In this document: one piece after another, positions 26,933 to 36,342 of the stretch
Layout: every line of letters begins with the position of its first letter
How positions within the stretch are numbered: the first letter of the stretch is position 1
Notes under the pieces: model-generated
Database searches by the model: none
What the model saw: only the letters and a program-made list of their open reading frames with translations
Told to the model about the DNA's origin: nothing
Assembly: GCA_003140075.1 (NCBI GenBank)
Contig: PLIO01000142.1
Location: 26,856-90,855 of the forward strand
DNA: 64,000 bases
Source of the DNA: Acidobacteriaceae bacterium
Lineage (GTDB): Bacteria; Acidobacteriota; Terriglobia; Terriglobales; Acidobacteriaceae
Direction: 5' to 3'
Program-made: the position numbers and the translations under genes

Positions 26933-28369
26933 ATGGTGACTCCAACCGCGAAACCGTCGAGTGCGCTAGTGCGCTACGGTGGATATTTTGTGTCGGTGGG
27001 AACCGCGCGCGTGCTGGGGCTCTTGATCACGTCGGTCACCTTCCCGATTCTTGTGCGGCGCCTCGGCGTAGAGACCTATGGACTGTGGAGTTACGTGGTG
27101 GCGCTGTGCACGTTTTTGGATGTGGTGGCCAATCCTGGGCTTTCCACTCACATCACGCAGCAAGCTGCCGCACTCCGGCACGCCGCCGCCGAACTCGTTC
27201 CCGACTTTCTAGCGTTGCGCGGATTGAGCAGCCTCGTTGCAATCGTCATCCTGTTGGCGATTGCCGGTTTTGAGGTTCGTCCGGATGTGCGCTCCTTGCT
27301 GCGCTGGTACGGCGTGGGCGCTCTCTGCGTAGGTTTGACGGGGACCGATTTTCTGTTGACTTCCCTGGAACTGTTCCACGTTCGCTCCCTGCTCGCTTTG
27401 ATTCAGCAGGCTCTGTATGCAGTTGGGGTTCTAACTCTTGTTCGCACTCCGAAAGACATCGTTTGGCTTCCCGCCAGCATCCTGGGTTCGGCGCTTGTAA
27501 CCAATCTCGCGGGGTGGCTCGTGCTCTGGCGCAACGGATTCCGGCCCCCGCTGGTGATTAATCCAAGCCGTTGGTGGGGAATTCTTGTGCCCAGCCTCCA
27601 CTACGCCGCGACCACCATGATGGCTACGGTCTACCACCGGACTGGTCATATCGTAGTGCGCTGGTTCCTCGGCGACTACGCTCTGGGACTTTACGCGGCC
27701 GCAGTTCGCTTCGTGGATCTCCTGCGCAACTTCGTGAGTATTGCGTTGAGCGTGCTCATGCCCCGGATGGCGCTCGCCGCTCGATCCAGTGCGGGGTTAA
27801 GGCGGCTGGTGCAGGCTGCCGTGTCCGCCCTGGCTGTTACCAGCATCCCGCTAATGCTGGGAACACTGAGCACCGCACACCTGGTGGTGCCCTGGGTACT
27901 TGGAGCTAGCTATGCAGGTGCGGTAGTTCCGGTGCGGTGGATGTCCGCTTTTCTGCTGGCGGCTCCGATTGCATCGCTGCTATCCGGGACCGTTCTCTAC
28001 GCTCTCGGGCGGCATCGTGCCTATCTGGCCTCTGCCACCGTGGGTGCTGTGGTTGCAGTGCTGTCCTGCCTGATACTTGTGCATGTTTTCGGCCTGACCG
28101 GCGCGTGCGTGTCCTTTGTCCTCGGGGAACTCGGGGTCGGCGTCACTGCCTACCTCTTGATCCCCCGCGACCTGCGCGATCTCTGGAAGAATCCCATGAT
28201 CGCCGTCGCCGGATTTTCCGCCGTGTTAATGGTAGGTGCGGTCCGGCTGGCGAATTCCTACACCGCTCGACCACTGCTTGTGGTGGCTGTCGGCGCAGCC
28301 GTCTACCTGATTGCCGCGGCTGTACTGGGAAGAAAGTTGCTGCTGCAACAATTCGGAGACGCCAGTTGA
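26933..28369 (+). CDS. wzx: Polysaccharide flippase (Wzx-type, MOP superfamily)
   Basis: 478-aa membrane protein with about 12-14 hydrophobic helices in the lipopolysaccharide-flippase pattern: GTARVLGLLITSVTFPILVRRLG at the start, and a second half with IVVRWFLGDYALGLYAAAVRF typical of the oligosaccharide flippase family. It should move the undecaprenyl-linked repeat unit to the periplasm. ATG at 26933, 14 bases after the GT4 stop. Overlaps the next GT4 by a TTGA. Only flippase in the window. Confidence 0.87.
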   Translation: MVTPTAKPSSALVRYGGYFVSVGTARVLGLLITSVTFPILVRRLGVETYGLWSYVVALCTFLDVVANPGLSTHITQQAAALRHAAAELVPDFLALRGLSSLVAIVILLAIAGFEVRPDVRSLLRWYGVGALCVGLTGTDFLLTSLELFHVRSLLALIQQALYAVGVLTLVRTPKDIVWLPASILGSALVTNLAGWLVLWRNGFRPPLVINPSRWWGILVPSLHYAATTMMATVYHRTGHIVVRWFLGDYALGLYAAAVRFVDLLRNFVSIALSVLMPRMALAARSSAGLRRLVQAAVSALAVTSIPLMLGTLSTAHLVVPWVLGASYAGAVVPVRWMSAFLLAAPIASLLSGTVLYALGRHRAYLASATVGAVVAVLSCLILVHVFGLTGACVSFVLGELGVGVTAYLLIPRDLRDLWKNPMIAVAGFSAVLMVGAVRLANSYTARPLLVVAVGAAVYLIAAAVLGRKLLLQQFGDAS

Positions 28370-29550
28370 CTGCAAGTGCACAGTCCAGACCTCGGACGGT
28401 GGCGGTCTTGCTCTCCGGACGCGAGCAGTTCAGCCCTTACTTCGGTGGAGCCGTCGCTCGTTGGACTTACGAAGTCTATAGCCGATTGACTGACCGAGTG
28501 GAAGTTACCGTCTTCGGTTTCCCTACGAGAAAAAAAAACTTGTATCCGCTCCGCCATGAAACCAGCGAAGCTTGGCGGGCTTGCGCTCTGTTGGCTCGAA
28601 TTCCTCTTGCCCGTCGACATGAAGAGACTCTGTGGTTGCGGGCGCTAATCCGCCGGCTGCGGCAGTTCGACACGGTTCACATCCACAATCGTCCGCAATG
28701 GGTGGCCGCGTTGCGCAGCATGGATTACAAGGGAAAGATCGTGCTTCATTTGCACAACGATCACCTCGGCCACTGGTCCGGCCCTGCGCTCGACGCCCTG
28801 GCTGCAAAGTTGGACGCGGTTGCGGTCTGTAGCCATTACTTGCGCAGCACCTTTGCCTTGAGGTCCGCCCTTCTCAATGCCAAGACCCAAGTGGTTTTTA
28901 ACGGCGCGAACCTGCAATTATTTTTTCCCCGGGAAGAAGTCCGCGAACCCAGGACGATTTTCTTTGTCGGACGTTTTGATCCCGAGAAAGGCGTGCTGCA
29001 ACTCTTGCGCGCGTATGAAAGAGTCCTGCACGCGCATCCTGACGCGAAGCTGGTAATCGCCGGCACAACTAGTTTTGGAACCCACCGCGAAACGCCCTAT
29101 GTCCGCCAGGTCCGCGAGTTGGCTGAGTCTCTCCAGAAGCACAAACAGGCGCAGGTTCACTTTACCGGCTATCTGGACCACGATCGCGATCTGCCTCAGT
29201 GGTTCCAGAAGGCAACCGTCTTTGCCTGCCCGTCTCTTTTTCAAGAACCATTTGGGCTGGTCAATGCTGAGGCGATGGCCTGTGCCACCACCGTGGTCGG
29301 AGCTAATCGAGGCGGAATTCCGGAAGTAATCGGCGACGCGGGGCGGCTTGTAGATCCAGAGGACGCCGAACAGTTTGCCGCTGCGATTTCAGAACTACTG
29401 GCAAAGCCCCAGTATTGCAGGCTTCTGGGGCAAGCAGGGTATGAACGGTGCCGCGAAATGTTTGACTGGAGTGTGACCGCCAAAGCCTGGATGAATTTGC
29501 TGGAGATCGTAGCTCGCTCCCAGACTTCTCCTGTTGCTCGGCATGGTTAA
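28366..29550 (+). CDS. Glycosyltransferase family 4
   Basis: 394-aa GT4 enzyme. Start is a TTG in a TTGA overlap with the flippase stop. Visible: FGGAVARWTYEVYSRL near residue 25, HLHNDHLGHWSG, VFFVGRFDPEKG (donor-domain start), and ACPSLFQEPFGLVNAEAMACATTVVGANRGGIPEV, a very typical GT4 nucleotide-sugar site. Part of the flippase/GT transcription unit; its acceptor is probably the growing repeat unit. The next gene is on the other strand. Confidence 0.87.
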   Translation: MTASAQSRPRTVAVLLSGREQFSPYFGGAVARWTYEVYSRLTDRVEVTVFGFPTRKKNLYPLRHETSEAWRACALLARIPLARRHEETLWLRALIRRLRQFDTVHIHNRPQWVAALRSMDYKGKIVLHLHNDHLGHWSGPALDALAAKLDAVAVCSHYLRSTFALRSALLNAKTQVVFNGANLQLFFPREEVREPRTIFFVGRFDPEKGVLQLLRAYERVLHAHPDAKLVIAGTTSFGTHRETPYVRQVRELAESLQKHKQAQVHFTGYLDHDRDLPQWFQKATVFACPSLFQEPFGLVNAEAMACATTVVGANRGGIPEVIGDAGRLVDPEDAEQFAAAISELLAKPQYCRLLGQAGYERCREMFDWSVTAKAWMNLLEIVARSQTSPVARHG

Positions 29551-29571
29551 GAGACGCGCGAAGTCCTTCCG

Positions 29572-30384
29572 CTACCCTTCCGGAGCCAGACCATTCAGGA
29601 TATCTTCGCGAACATAAACCGCATCCGCGTACAGCACCCTGACGCCGCGATGATAAGGCGCAGAAAGCTGATACAGTCCGAATCCTTTGCTGGCCATGAG
29701 TTGGTGCAGCTCGGGAAATCCCGAGTCATCTTCGTAGTGTGAAGTAAAAGTAACCTCCATGATGATGCACTTTGTCTTTCTGAGCCCTTCCTGCGAATTC
29801 GAAAGCACTCCCATCTCCGCCCCCTGAATATCGAGCTTCAAGATGGATATTTCATCCTCGCCGCCGACCAGTTGGTCATAGCTGATTTTGCGCACATCCA
29901 CAGTTCCAATCACGTCCCAGGAGTTCGCGGCAAATTGTTTGACAACGTCAGCCCGAGGTTTCAGGAGCGACGACCCGGCAGGATGCCTGAGCTGATTAAA
30001 CCTTGCTGTACCTTCACCCTCGGCGAGAGCCGCATCCACTATCGCGACGCAGGGGAACGCTCCGAATCTCGCCTGGAGAGGCCCCACCATCCGGGGTTCA
30101 CACTCGACCGCGATAACGCGCTCCGGCCGGAACAGGTCGAGCAAAGCCTGCGTCCAATTTCCCGCGTTCGCCCCGGCATCGACACAAGTCCGCAACGCAG
30201 AAAGAATAGGCGTGGGTACAAGATTCAACCGCGCATCGCACAACGTCTGATATCGGCGGGATGAGATCGCGATCCGGCTAGCCTGGTACCTGTCGATTCC
30301 CAGCCGCATGTAGTCGTGCCGGCGCACGGAGTACTCGCAGATTCCGTGAGGCATCACCGCTTTAACGAGATCCTTCAAAGCCAT
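29572..30384 (-). CDS. FkbM-family methyltransferase
   Basis: About 270-aa SAM-dependent FkbM-type O-methyltransferase: CVDAGANAGNWTQALLDLF (motif I), VIAVECEPRMVG, ISILKLDIQGAEMGVL, the family's hallmark KxDxQGxE block. Reverse strand, convergent with the GT4 before it. I prefer ATG 30384 (protein beginning MALKDLVKAVMPHG). An ATG at 30474 is also in frame, but it lies inside the terminal inverted repeat of a small transposon-like element at 30467-30575, so its 30 extra residues look like an accident of insertion. Confidence 0.83.
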   Translation of the reverse strand: MALKDLVKAVMPHGICEYSVRRHDYMRLGIDRYQASRIAISSRRYQTLCDARLNLVPTPILSALRTCVDAGANAGNWTQALLDLFRPERVIAVECEPRMVGPLQARFGAFPCVAIVDAALAEGEGTARFNQLRHPAGSSLLKPRADVVKQFAANSWDVIGTVDVRKISYDQLVGGEDEISILKLDIQGAEMGVLSNSQEGLRKTKCIIMEVTFTSHYEDDSGFPELHQLMASKGFGLYQLSAPYHRGVRVLYADAVYVREDILNGLAPEG

Positions 30385-30466
30385 GTCGCTAAAGTCTAGC
30401 AGGCCGGTCTTCTCCGCTTCATCACTGCAAAGCTTTGGTATTAGCCCAGTTTGAACACCAGTGCAT

Positions 30467-30575
30467 TTTGTCATTCCGAACCGGCGTTCTTTGCCGGTGA
30501 GGAATCTGCTGTTGGCCGGACCAAAGCAGACCCCTCGCGCGATAAATCTGCGCTACGGCGCTACGGAATGACAAA
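30467..30575. mobile_element. MITE-like element with 12-bp terminal inverted repeats
   Basis: 109-base element with perfect ends TTTGTCATTCCG (30467-30478) and CGGAATGACAAA (30564-30575). It has no coding capacity and lies between the divergent FkbM and GT4 genes. No target-site duplication is obvious. The ends resemble dispersed intergenic elements seen in many GC-rich soil bacteria (recognition by eye only). Confidence 0.6.
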
Positions 30576-30806
30576 CTTTTCAAACTGAGCCACTACCAAA
30601 GGTCTCTCTCGACACGAACGATCCCATCCGTCCACACCCGGCCCTGCCTCGCGAGTCGCCGCCGTGTACTATGACTCTCTGCGCCATGCTAAACGGGCTC
30701 ATGTGATCATGCCGCTCCTCAGTCTCGCATTCGTCCACGCCAGCCGTTCGCTCGCGCACTCGGGCGGTCGATCGCACGGTCGGCAGTTCCACAGGGAGTC
30801 CCTTGC

Positions 30807-31949
30807 GTGATCCCTAAGCTCGTAATTCTCACCGAGATCATTGCCCCATACCGGATTCCGGTTTTCAATGCCTTGGCCCAGCGCCCAGAACTCAATCTGC
30901 ACGTTATTTTCCTCTCCGAGAACGATCCCACTCTGCGCCAATGGCGCGTCTATAAGGACGAGATCAGATTCCAATATGACGTGCTTCCATCCTGGCGGCG
31001 CCGCCTCGGCGGATACAACGTCCTGCTCAATCGTGGAGTGCACGCGGCCCTGAACCGAATCGAGCCTGATGTTTTATTGTGCGGCGGATACAACTATCTG
31101 GCCTCCTGGCAAGCCGCTTACTGGGCAAGACGCCGTCGCGTGCCGTTGCTGCTCTGGTCCGAGAGCACAGCTTTTGACCGGCGACGCGGCTATCGCTTCG
31201 TGGAATTCGCAAAGACGCTCTTTCTGAATCTGTGTGCCGCATTCGTGGTGCCCGGCAGATCGTCGTTGAATTACTTGCAGAATCTTGGAATCACTGAGCA
31301 GAGGATCTTTACCGCGCCTAACGCGGTCGATGTTTCACTGTTTTCGCAGTCTGCAGAGGCGGCGCGGCAGAGCGGGCCTCAGCCGGGCGGCAACCATCGA
31401 CTTCCCTCGCGGTACTTCCTCTACGTAGGCCGGTTGGTGAAAGCCAAAGGAATTTTCGACCTCGTGGAAGCCTACGGCAAACTGAACGCCGAGATCCGCA
31501 CGCAAATTGGTTTAGTATTTGCTGGAGAAGGTTCCGACCGCGGCGAATTGCAGGAGCGAGCCGCAAGAATCGTGCCCGGGACCGTCCAAATCCTGGGTTT
31601 TACTCACCGCGAAGAATTGCCCGGCCTTTACGCCCTGGCTGACGGTTTCGTTTTCCCCACTCATAGCGACCCTTGGGGTCTCGTGGTGAACGAAGCGATG
31701 GCGTGCAGTTTGCCTGTGATTGTCACAAATGTTGCAGGATGTGCTTTAGACCTGGTACAGGATGGCTGGAACGGATTTGTAGTCCAGCCCCGCGATCCGC
31801 TTCAACTCGCCGCAGCGATGGCACGTTTGGCGGGGAACTCCAGTCTACGCGCGGAAATGGGCGCCAACAGCCGGGAACGAGTAGAGGCTTACTCTCCGGC
31901 CACATGGGCCGCAGGAATGGTCGAAGCAGTCTGCAAGACGAGAAAGTAA
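30807..31949 (+). CDS. Glycosyltransferase family 4
   Basis: 380-aa GT-B enzyme, GTG start. N-terminal half with LTEIIAPYRIPVFNALAQRP (a typical start for GT4 of this subfamily) and LLLWSESTAFDRRRG; donor domain with FLYVGRLVKAKGIFDLVEAY, LVFAGEGSDRGEL and VFPTHSDPWGLVVNEAMACSLPVIVTNVAG. Precedes the aldolase gene by about 60 bases and may share its transcript. Acceptor unknown. Confidence 0.86.
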   Translation: MIPKLVILTEIIAPYRIPVFNALAQRPELNLHVIFLSENDPTLRQWRVYKDEIRFQYDVLPSWRRRLGGYNVLLNRGVHAALNRIEPDVLLCGGYNYLASWQAAYWARRRRVPLLLWSESTAFDRRRGYRFVEFAKTLFLNLCAAFVVPGRSSLNYLQNLGITEQRIFTAPNAVDVSLFSQSAEAARQSGPQPGGNHRLPSRYFLYVGRLVKAKGIFDLVEAYGKLNAEIRTQIGLVFAGEGSDRGELQERAARIVPGTVQILGFTHREELPGLYALADGFVFPTHSDPWGLVVNEAMACSLPVIVTNVAGCALDLVQDGWNGFVVQPRDPLQLAAAMARLAGNSSLRAEMGANSRERVEAYSPATWAAGMVEAVCKTRK

Positions 31950-32011
31950 TATACTGGCTGCAACAAATCAGTTGAATGGTCAAGGCGTTTGCAGGTTCCG
32001 GAGAACTCAGT

Positions 32012-33922
32012 ATGGCGGATCGACTAGAGTCGCGCACCATAGATGAGGGAACGACTCAACGGCTTTCCGGCCGGCGCGTGGAGATCCTCGAGTGCACTTT
32101 GCGCGATGGCAGCTACGCCGTCGATTTTAAGTTCACCGAAAACGATACCGCGATTCTGGCGGGTGTTCTGGGACGGCTGGGTTTCCGCTGGATTGAAGTA
32201 GGCCACGGCGTAGGCTTAGGCGCTGCGCAGGCCGGCAAAGGTACGATGCCAACCTCCGATGAGCGCCTGATTGAAGCTGCAAAACGCGCCGCACCCAACG
32301 CCCAGATCGGCTGCTTTTTCATTCCCGGCATCGGCACCGCCCGCCAGCTGAAGTCCGCGCGCGCAGCCGGCCTCGATTTTGTCCGCATCGGCTATAACGC
32401 TCCGGAAATCGAAGACGCTTTTTCCTACTTAACTCTGGCCAAAGAATTAGGCCTCAAGCCCTGTCTGAATTTCATGAAGACTTATGGCATCTCGCCCGCC
32501 GCATTCGCCGAGAAGGCCAGAGCCGGCGCCGCGGCCGGGGCGGATGTTGTTTACTGCGTCGACTCCGCGGGCAGCATGCTTCCCGAAGACGTGCGCAAAT
32601 ATCTTAGCGCCGCGCGCGACCGTTGCGAGTGCGAATTGGGCTTTCACGGCCACAGCAATCTGCAGTTCGCCGTCGCCAATAGCGTGGAAGCGGTTCGCTG
32701 CGGCGCCAGCTTTATCGATACCACGCTCTACGGATTAGGACGAAGCGCAGGTAACGTGCCCACCGAAGTCGCGGTGGCAGTCTTCAATAATCTCGGGATC
32801 GAAACCGGCATCGATCTCTTCGACGTCATGGACGCCGCCGAAGAATTCATGGGCCCCCTGATGTCACAGATGCAGCTTTACGACATGATGTCGGTGGCGA
32901 TGGGATGCAGCCAGTTTCATTCTTCGTTTCTGCCCAAGGTCACCGCTGCCGCTCGCCAGCATGGAGTCGAGTTGCGCCGGCTAGTCGTTGCTATGGGCAA
33001 GCTCGATCCCGTCAATCTCGACGAAGAAAATCTGAACCGCGTGGCCGCTAACCTTCCGAAAGCCACGCCGGGCAAAGCGCGGGAAATGCTGACTTCGTTT
33101 TTCGTGCCCGGCATTTCCGCGCACAGCATCAGCAGCTCACTTTCGGCAGTGCAGTCGTTGGTTGACGGCATGACCGTTACCTGTGCCAAACGCCGCGCCC
33201 GCCCTGTGCTCGAACTCGTCGCCTCGGAATCGCCTGCGCCAGCTTTAGTTTTGCCCGACCTCGTGCTTGCCGAAGGTCCGGTCGTGCTCGGTCGAGTCGT
33301 CTACGGTTCGTTCGAGGTACTGGAGCAAGTCTTACGAATGACCGGCAACAGCATTCCGTTATATCTGAACGACAAGGACGGAGGCTCGTGGGCTGCGGAG
33401 TGGCCTGCGTCGCTGAAAGAAATTGTCGGTGCGGAAAGAATCCTGCCGATCCGTTCGAAGCGTCTGTTTGCCGGCTACATGGAAGAGGTTGTGCTGGCCA
33501 CGGCCCATCGCCACGGCGACTTCTGCATGATGATCTACGGAAGTCCGAGCCGTGCCCTGCTGCAAAATTGCTGCGAGACTTTCAGTAACGTTGTGGTGCA
33601 CGGAGAATTACCGCCAGAGGCTCCGGCAAACTGTTGGCAGATGGCGGATTTCTCCGACCGCATGCATTTCGATTTAGGAATTGGGGTTGCGCTGCTTCTT
33701 TGTCCGCCGAGCGGAGCCGACTCCTCTTCGATCGACCAGCTGCTGTTGCCCGAAGGAGTAGTGATCACCGCCGGCCACTTTCCCCGCTTCGAGACGGATA
33801 CCCCGGGCCGCGCGGTTCTGCGGCTCGATCCCAACCAGGCCTACCGTGGCCAGATCGATCGATGGGTGGCCATCTCGAATCTCATGAAATCGGCGCAACC
33901 CAGTCCCTTGGCGATGCAATGA
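32012..33922 (+). CDS. DRE-TIM aldolase-like protein with unknown C-terminal domain
   Basis: 636-aa protein. Residues about 25-290 are an HMG-CoA-lyase-like/4-hydroxy-2-oxovalerate-aldolase-like TIM barrel: ECTLRDGSYAV (the LRDG metal/catalytic loop) and GFHGHSNLQFAVAN with metal-ligand His212 and His214. Such enzymes cleave or form a hydroxy-keto acid from pyruvate and an aldehyde. After a helical linker to about residue 400, a further 230-residue region (from LVLPDLVLAEGP) matches nothing I know. I chose ATG 32012 because GGAG lies 8 bases before it; an ATG at 31976 is upstream. Head of the module with the ligase, cyclase and ACP. Confidence 0.75.
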   Translation: MADRLESRTIDEGTTQRLSGRRVEILECTLRDGSYAVDFKFTENDTAILAGVLGRLGFRWIEVGHGVGLGAAQAGKGTMPTSDERLIEAAKRAAPNAQIGCFFIPGIGTARQLKSARAAGLDFVRIGYNAPEIEDAFSYLTLAKELGLKPCLNFMKTYGISPAAFAEKARAGAAAGADVVYCVDSAGSMLPEDVRKYLSAARDRCECELGFHGHSNLQFAVANSVEAVRCGASFIDTTLYGLGRSAGNVPTEVAVAVFNNLGIETGIDLFDVMDAAEEFMGPLMSQMQLYDMMSVAMGCSQFHSSFLPKVTAAARQHGVELRRLVVAMGKLDPVNLDEENLNRVAANLPKATPGKAREMLTSFFVPGISAHSISSSLSAVQSLVDGMTVTCAKRRARPVLELVASESPAPALVLPDLVLAEGPVVLGRVVYGSFEVLEQVLRMTGNSIPLYLNDKDGGSWAAEWPASLKEIVGAERILPIRSKRLFAGYMEEVVLATAHRHGDFCMMIYGSPSRALLQNCCETFSNVVVHGELPPEAPANCWQMADFSDRMHFDLGIGVALLLCPPSGADSSSIDQLLLPEGVVITAGHFPRFETDTPGRAVLRLDPNQAYRGQIDRWVAISNLMKSAQPSPLAMQ

Positions 33923-33923
33923 A

Positions 33924-34012
33924 GATCGGCCAAACGAAGATCGGCGAAATCACGATCAGCGAAATGCGATCACCGAAATGACGATCGACGAAATAACGAC
34001 CCGCGAAACGAT
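33924..34012 (+). repeat. Tandem array of imperfect 15-base repeats
   Basis: Six units of the form GATCNNCGAAATNAC (33924, 33939, 33954, 33968, 33983, 33998). The third unit has 14 bases. The array covers the gap between the aldolase stop and the ligase, including the ATG at 33978, and ends just before the next in-frame ATG at 34014. Confidence 0.7.
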
Positions 34013-35615
34013 CATGAACATCGTAGCGCGCCGCGAGCAGCACGTCTTCCTCGTCGACGCCACCACCCGCCGTGAAATCACCTACGGCGATTTTCACCGG
34101 CAAGCCTGCGCCCTGGCTGCGGAACTCCGCCGGCGCGGCGTACGCAAGGGCGACCGTATCGGCGTGATGGTTCCGAACTGCTGCGAGCTGGCGGTCCTCT
34201 ATTTCGCGTGCATTTATCTCGGCGCAGTCATCGTCCCCATCAATCCGTCGCTTAGCAAGAGTGACCTCCAATTCATCCTGCAGAGTTGCAAGCCTGCGCT
34301 CGTCGTAGCGAGCGCAAGCGGCACACAAGCCATCAGTGGCTTTCACGCGAATGTGCTGCAGTTGGTAACGGCGCAGGAAGCGGCCAAAGACTTCAACGAT
34401 CCCGGCCAGATTAAGATTGATCTTCTCAGCGAGATGCAAGAATTCGTCCCGCTCGAATCGGCGGATGGCGAAGACTTGGTTGTCATCATGTACACCTCCG
34501 GCACCTCCGCAAAACCCAAAGGCCTCGCCCACAAGCTGGGACGGATGTTCCGCAACGCTTCCGCTTTCGCGAGCGCTCAGCACGTCGATCAGGATTCTCG
34601 CTTCTATCTGACGCTTTCGATGTCCTACATGGGCGGTTTCTACAACCTGCTCGTTCTGCCCTTTCTATGCGGCGCCAGCGTCGTGGTCGATCACGTCTTC
34701 GATGCGCGCTCGAGCCTGCATTTCTGGGACAAGGCGAAGAACAACCAAGTCAATACGCTCTGGCTGGCTCCCACTGTGTTATCCATTCTTTTGAGAATGG
34801 ATCGTGGCCGCACCGGCGAAGAGTTTTGCCGCAGCTCCGTGCGCCATGCGTTTGTCGGCTTCGCTCCGCTTCCGCTCAAAGTGAAAGATGAGTTCGAAGC
34901 CAGGTACGGCGTGCATCTGATCGAGAATTACGGCCTGTCGGAGACTCTGTTTGTCACCGCCCGCTCCCGCCGCGATCTCGGCGTCGGCGGTTACGTGGGA
35001 GAAGCGCTGCCCGGAGTGGATCTTCGCGTCGTCAGCGACCGACAAGAATCGATTCCCTCTGGCATCGATGCGAAAGTGGAGAATGGCGAAGTGGAAATCC
35101 GTACGCCCGACTTGATGGCTGGCTATCTGGATGCCGACGGACGTTTGTTGGAAGCCGATGCCGCCGTCTGGTTTCCCACTGGTGACATAGGCCATCTCGA
35201 CGAACGCGGTTCGCTCTTCATTACCGGACGCAAGAAAGACCTCATCATTCGCGGCGGCGTCAATATCAGTCCCGCCGCAATCGAAGAAGAGCTGATGCGC
35301 GTTCCCGGTATCGCGGAAGTGGCTGTGGTGAGTATTCCTCACGAACTGTACGGCGAAGATATTGTGGCTGTCTTAAAACTCGAGGCGGGCGTGGAACTCG
35401 AGTCCATGCTGGATTCTGTGGTCGCGCACGCCAAGCGCAATCTGGCGCAGCATCAGCAGCCTGCCCGCTACATCGCCATCGATGAACTTCCTAGAACGGC
35501 GAACGGCAAAGTGCGGAAGGCCCGCATTCGCGAGTTAGTGGCGGAGAAGCTGCAAGTAGGTTCGGCCTCGACTCCTCGGACCCAACCCATAGAGAGCGCA
35601 GGTGTAGCCCGCTGA
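33978..35615 (+). CDS. AMP-forming acyl-CoA synthetase/acyl-ACP ligase
   Basis: 545-aa ANL-superfamily ligase that activates a carboxylic acid as an acyl-adenylate and passes it to CoA or an ACP. Seen: VVIMYTSGTSAKPKG (phosphate-binding loop), ENYGLSETLF (A5), WFPTGDIGHLDERGSLFITGRKKDLIIRGG (A7-A8), and the catalytic lysine in PRTANGKVRKARI. The dedicated ACP two genes downstream makes acyl-ACP loading plausible. The start may be 33978 or 34014: the first 12 codons are made of 15-base repeats, and MNIVARREQHVFLVD looks like the natural N-terminus. Confidence 0.85.
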   Translation: MTIDEITTRETIMNIVARREQHVFLVDATTRREITYGDFHRQACALAAELRRRGVRKGDRIGVMVPNCCELAVLYFACIYLGAVIVPINPSLSKSDLQFILQSCKPALVVASASGTQAISGFHANVLQLVTAQEAAKDFNDPGQIKIDLLSEMQEFVPLESADGEDLVVIMYTSGTSAKPKGLAHKLGRMFRNASAFASAQHVDQDSRFYLTLSMSYMGGFYNLLVLPFLCGASVVVDHVFDARSSLHFWDKAKNNQVNTLWLAPTVLSILLRMDRGRTGEEFCRSSVRHAFVGFAPLPLKVKDEFEARYGVHLIENYGLSETLFVTARSRRDLGVGGYVGEALPGVDLRVVSDRQESIPSGIDAKVENGEVEIRTPDLMAGYLDADGRLLEADAAVWFPTGDIGHLDERGSLFITGRKKDLIIRGGVNISPAAIEEELMRVPGIAEVAVVSIPHELYGEDIVAVLKLEAGVELESMLDSVVAHAKRNLAQHQQPARYIAIDELPRTANGKVRKARIRELVAEKLQVGSASTPRTQPIESAGVAR

Positions 35616-35649
35616 TCGCTCCAGTACTCACTCTCGGAAAATTACACGC

Positions 35650-36309
35650 ATGAAAATCATCGACCTTTCCTTACCTATCGAAGAAGGCATGATGACCTTC
35701 CCCACGCACTGGCATCCCGTGGTCGAGATCACGATTCTCGGCCGCCACGGGATTGAAGGCCGCGAAACCCGCAAGCTCGTCCTGGGAACGCACATTGGCA
35801 CCCACGCGGATTCTCCACGGCACTTCGTCCCCAACGGCAGGACCATCGATGAAATTTCTTTAGACGTGCTGATTGGCCCGGCCACCGTTGCGGACTTCAC
35901 CGGCTGCCGGCCACTGCAAGAGATCGACGTTGCGGACCTCCAGCAAAGATTGGGCGAGAAAGTACCGGCGCGCTTGATTTTGCGCACCGGTTGGTCCGAG
36001 TATTTTGGCCATATGAAGTTCTATAACGAGTATCCGTTTCTCTCCGAAAATGCCGCGCTGTGGCTGCTGGAGAAGGGCGTGCGGCTCATCGCCATGGACA
36101 CGCCCTCGCCGGATAACCCCGCGCATTCACGTGGAACTCCCAAGGATTCTCCCAATCACAAAGTGCTGCTCGGTGCCGGCGTGGTGCTGGTGGAGTACCT
36201 CACCAACCTCAAAGCCGTGACCGCGCCGGAGGTCGATCTCATCGTGATGCCGCTGAAGTTGAAAGGATGTGACGGATCGCCCGTCCGCTGCGTGGCCATT
36301 GAAAAGTGA
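35650..36309 (+). CDS. Cyclase-family (kynurenine-formamidase-like) metal hydrolase
   Basis: 219-aa protein of the cyclase family. The metal-binding motif HIGTHADSPRH is complete (His48, His52, Asp54, His58), with DLSLPIEEGM at the N-terminus and AMDTPSPDNPAHSRG in the middle. Members hydrolyse formyl-amides or act in polyketide and diverse small-molecule pathways, so the reaction here is open. It sits between the ligase and the ACP, all on one strand with short gaps. No kynurenine-pathway gene is nearby, which argues against tryptophan degradation. Confidence 0.82.
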   Translation: MKIIDLSLPIEEGMMTFPTHWHPVVEITILGRHGIEGRETRKLVLGTHIGTHADSPRHFVPNGRTIDEISLDVLIGPATVADFTGCRPLQEIDVADLQQRLGEKVPARLILRTGWSEYFGHMKFYNEYPFLSENAALWLLEKGVRLIAMDTPSPDNPAHSRGTPKDSPNHKVLLGAGVVLVEYLTNLKAVTAPEVDLIVMPLKLKGCDGSPVRCVAIEK

Positions 36310-36342
36310 CGAGGTGAAGAGCAAAGTGAGCGAGGGGAAGAG

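Noticed and set aside
35650-36309. Tryptophan-degradation kynurenine formamidase
   Set aside because: The metal motif fits the family, but no kynurenine-pathway gene is nearby and the ligase/ACP neighbours suggest another role.
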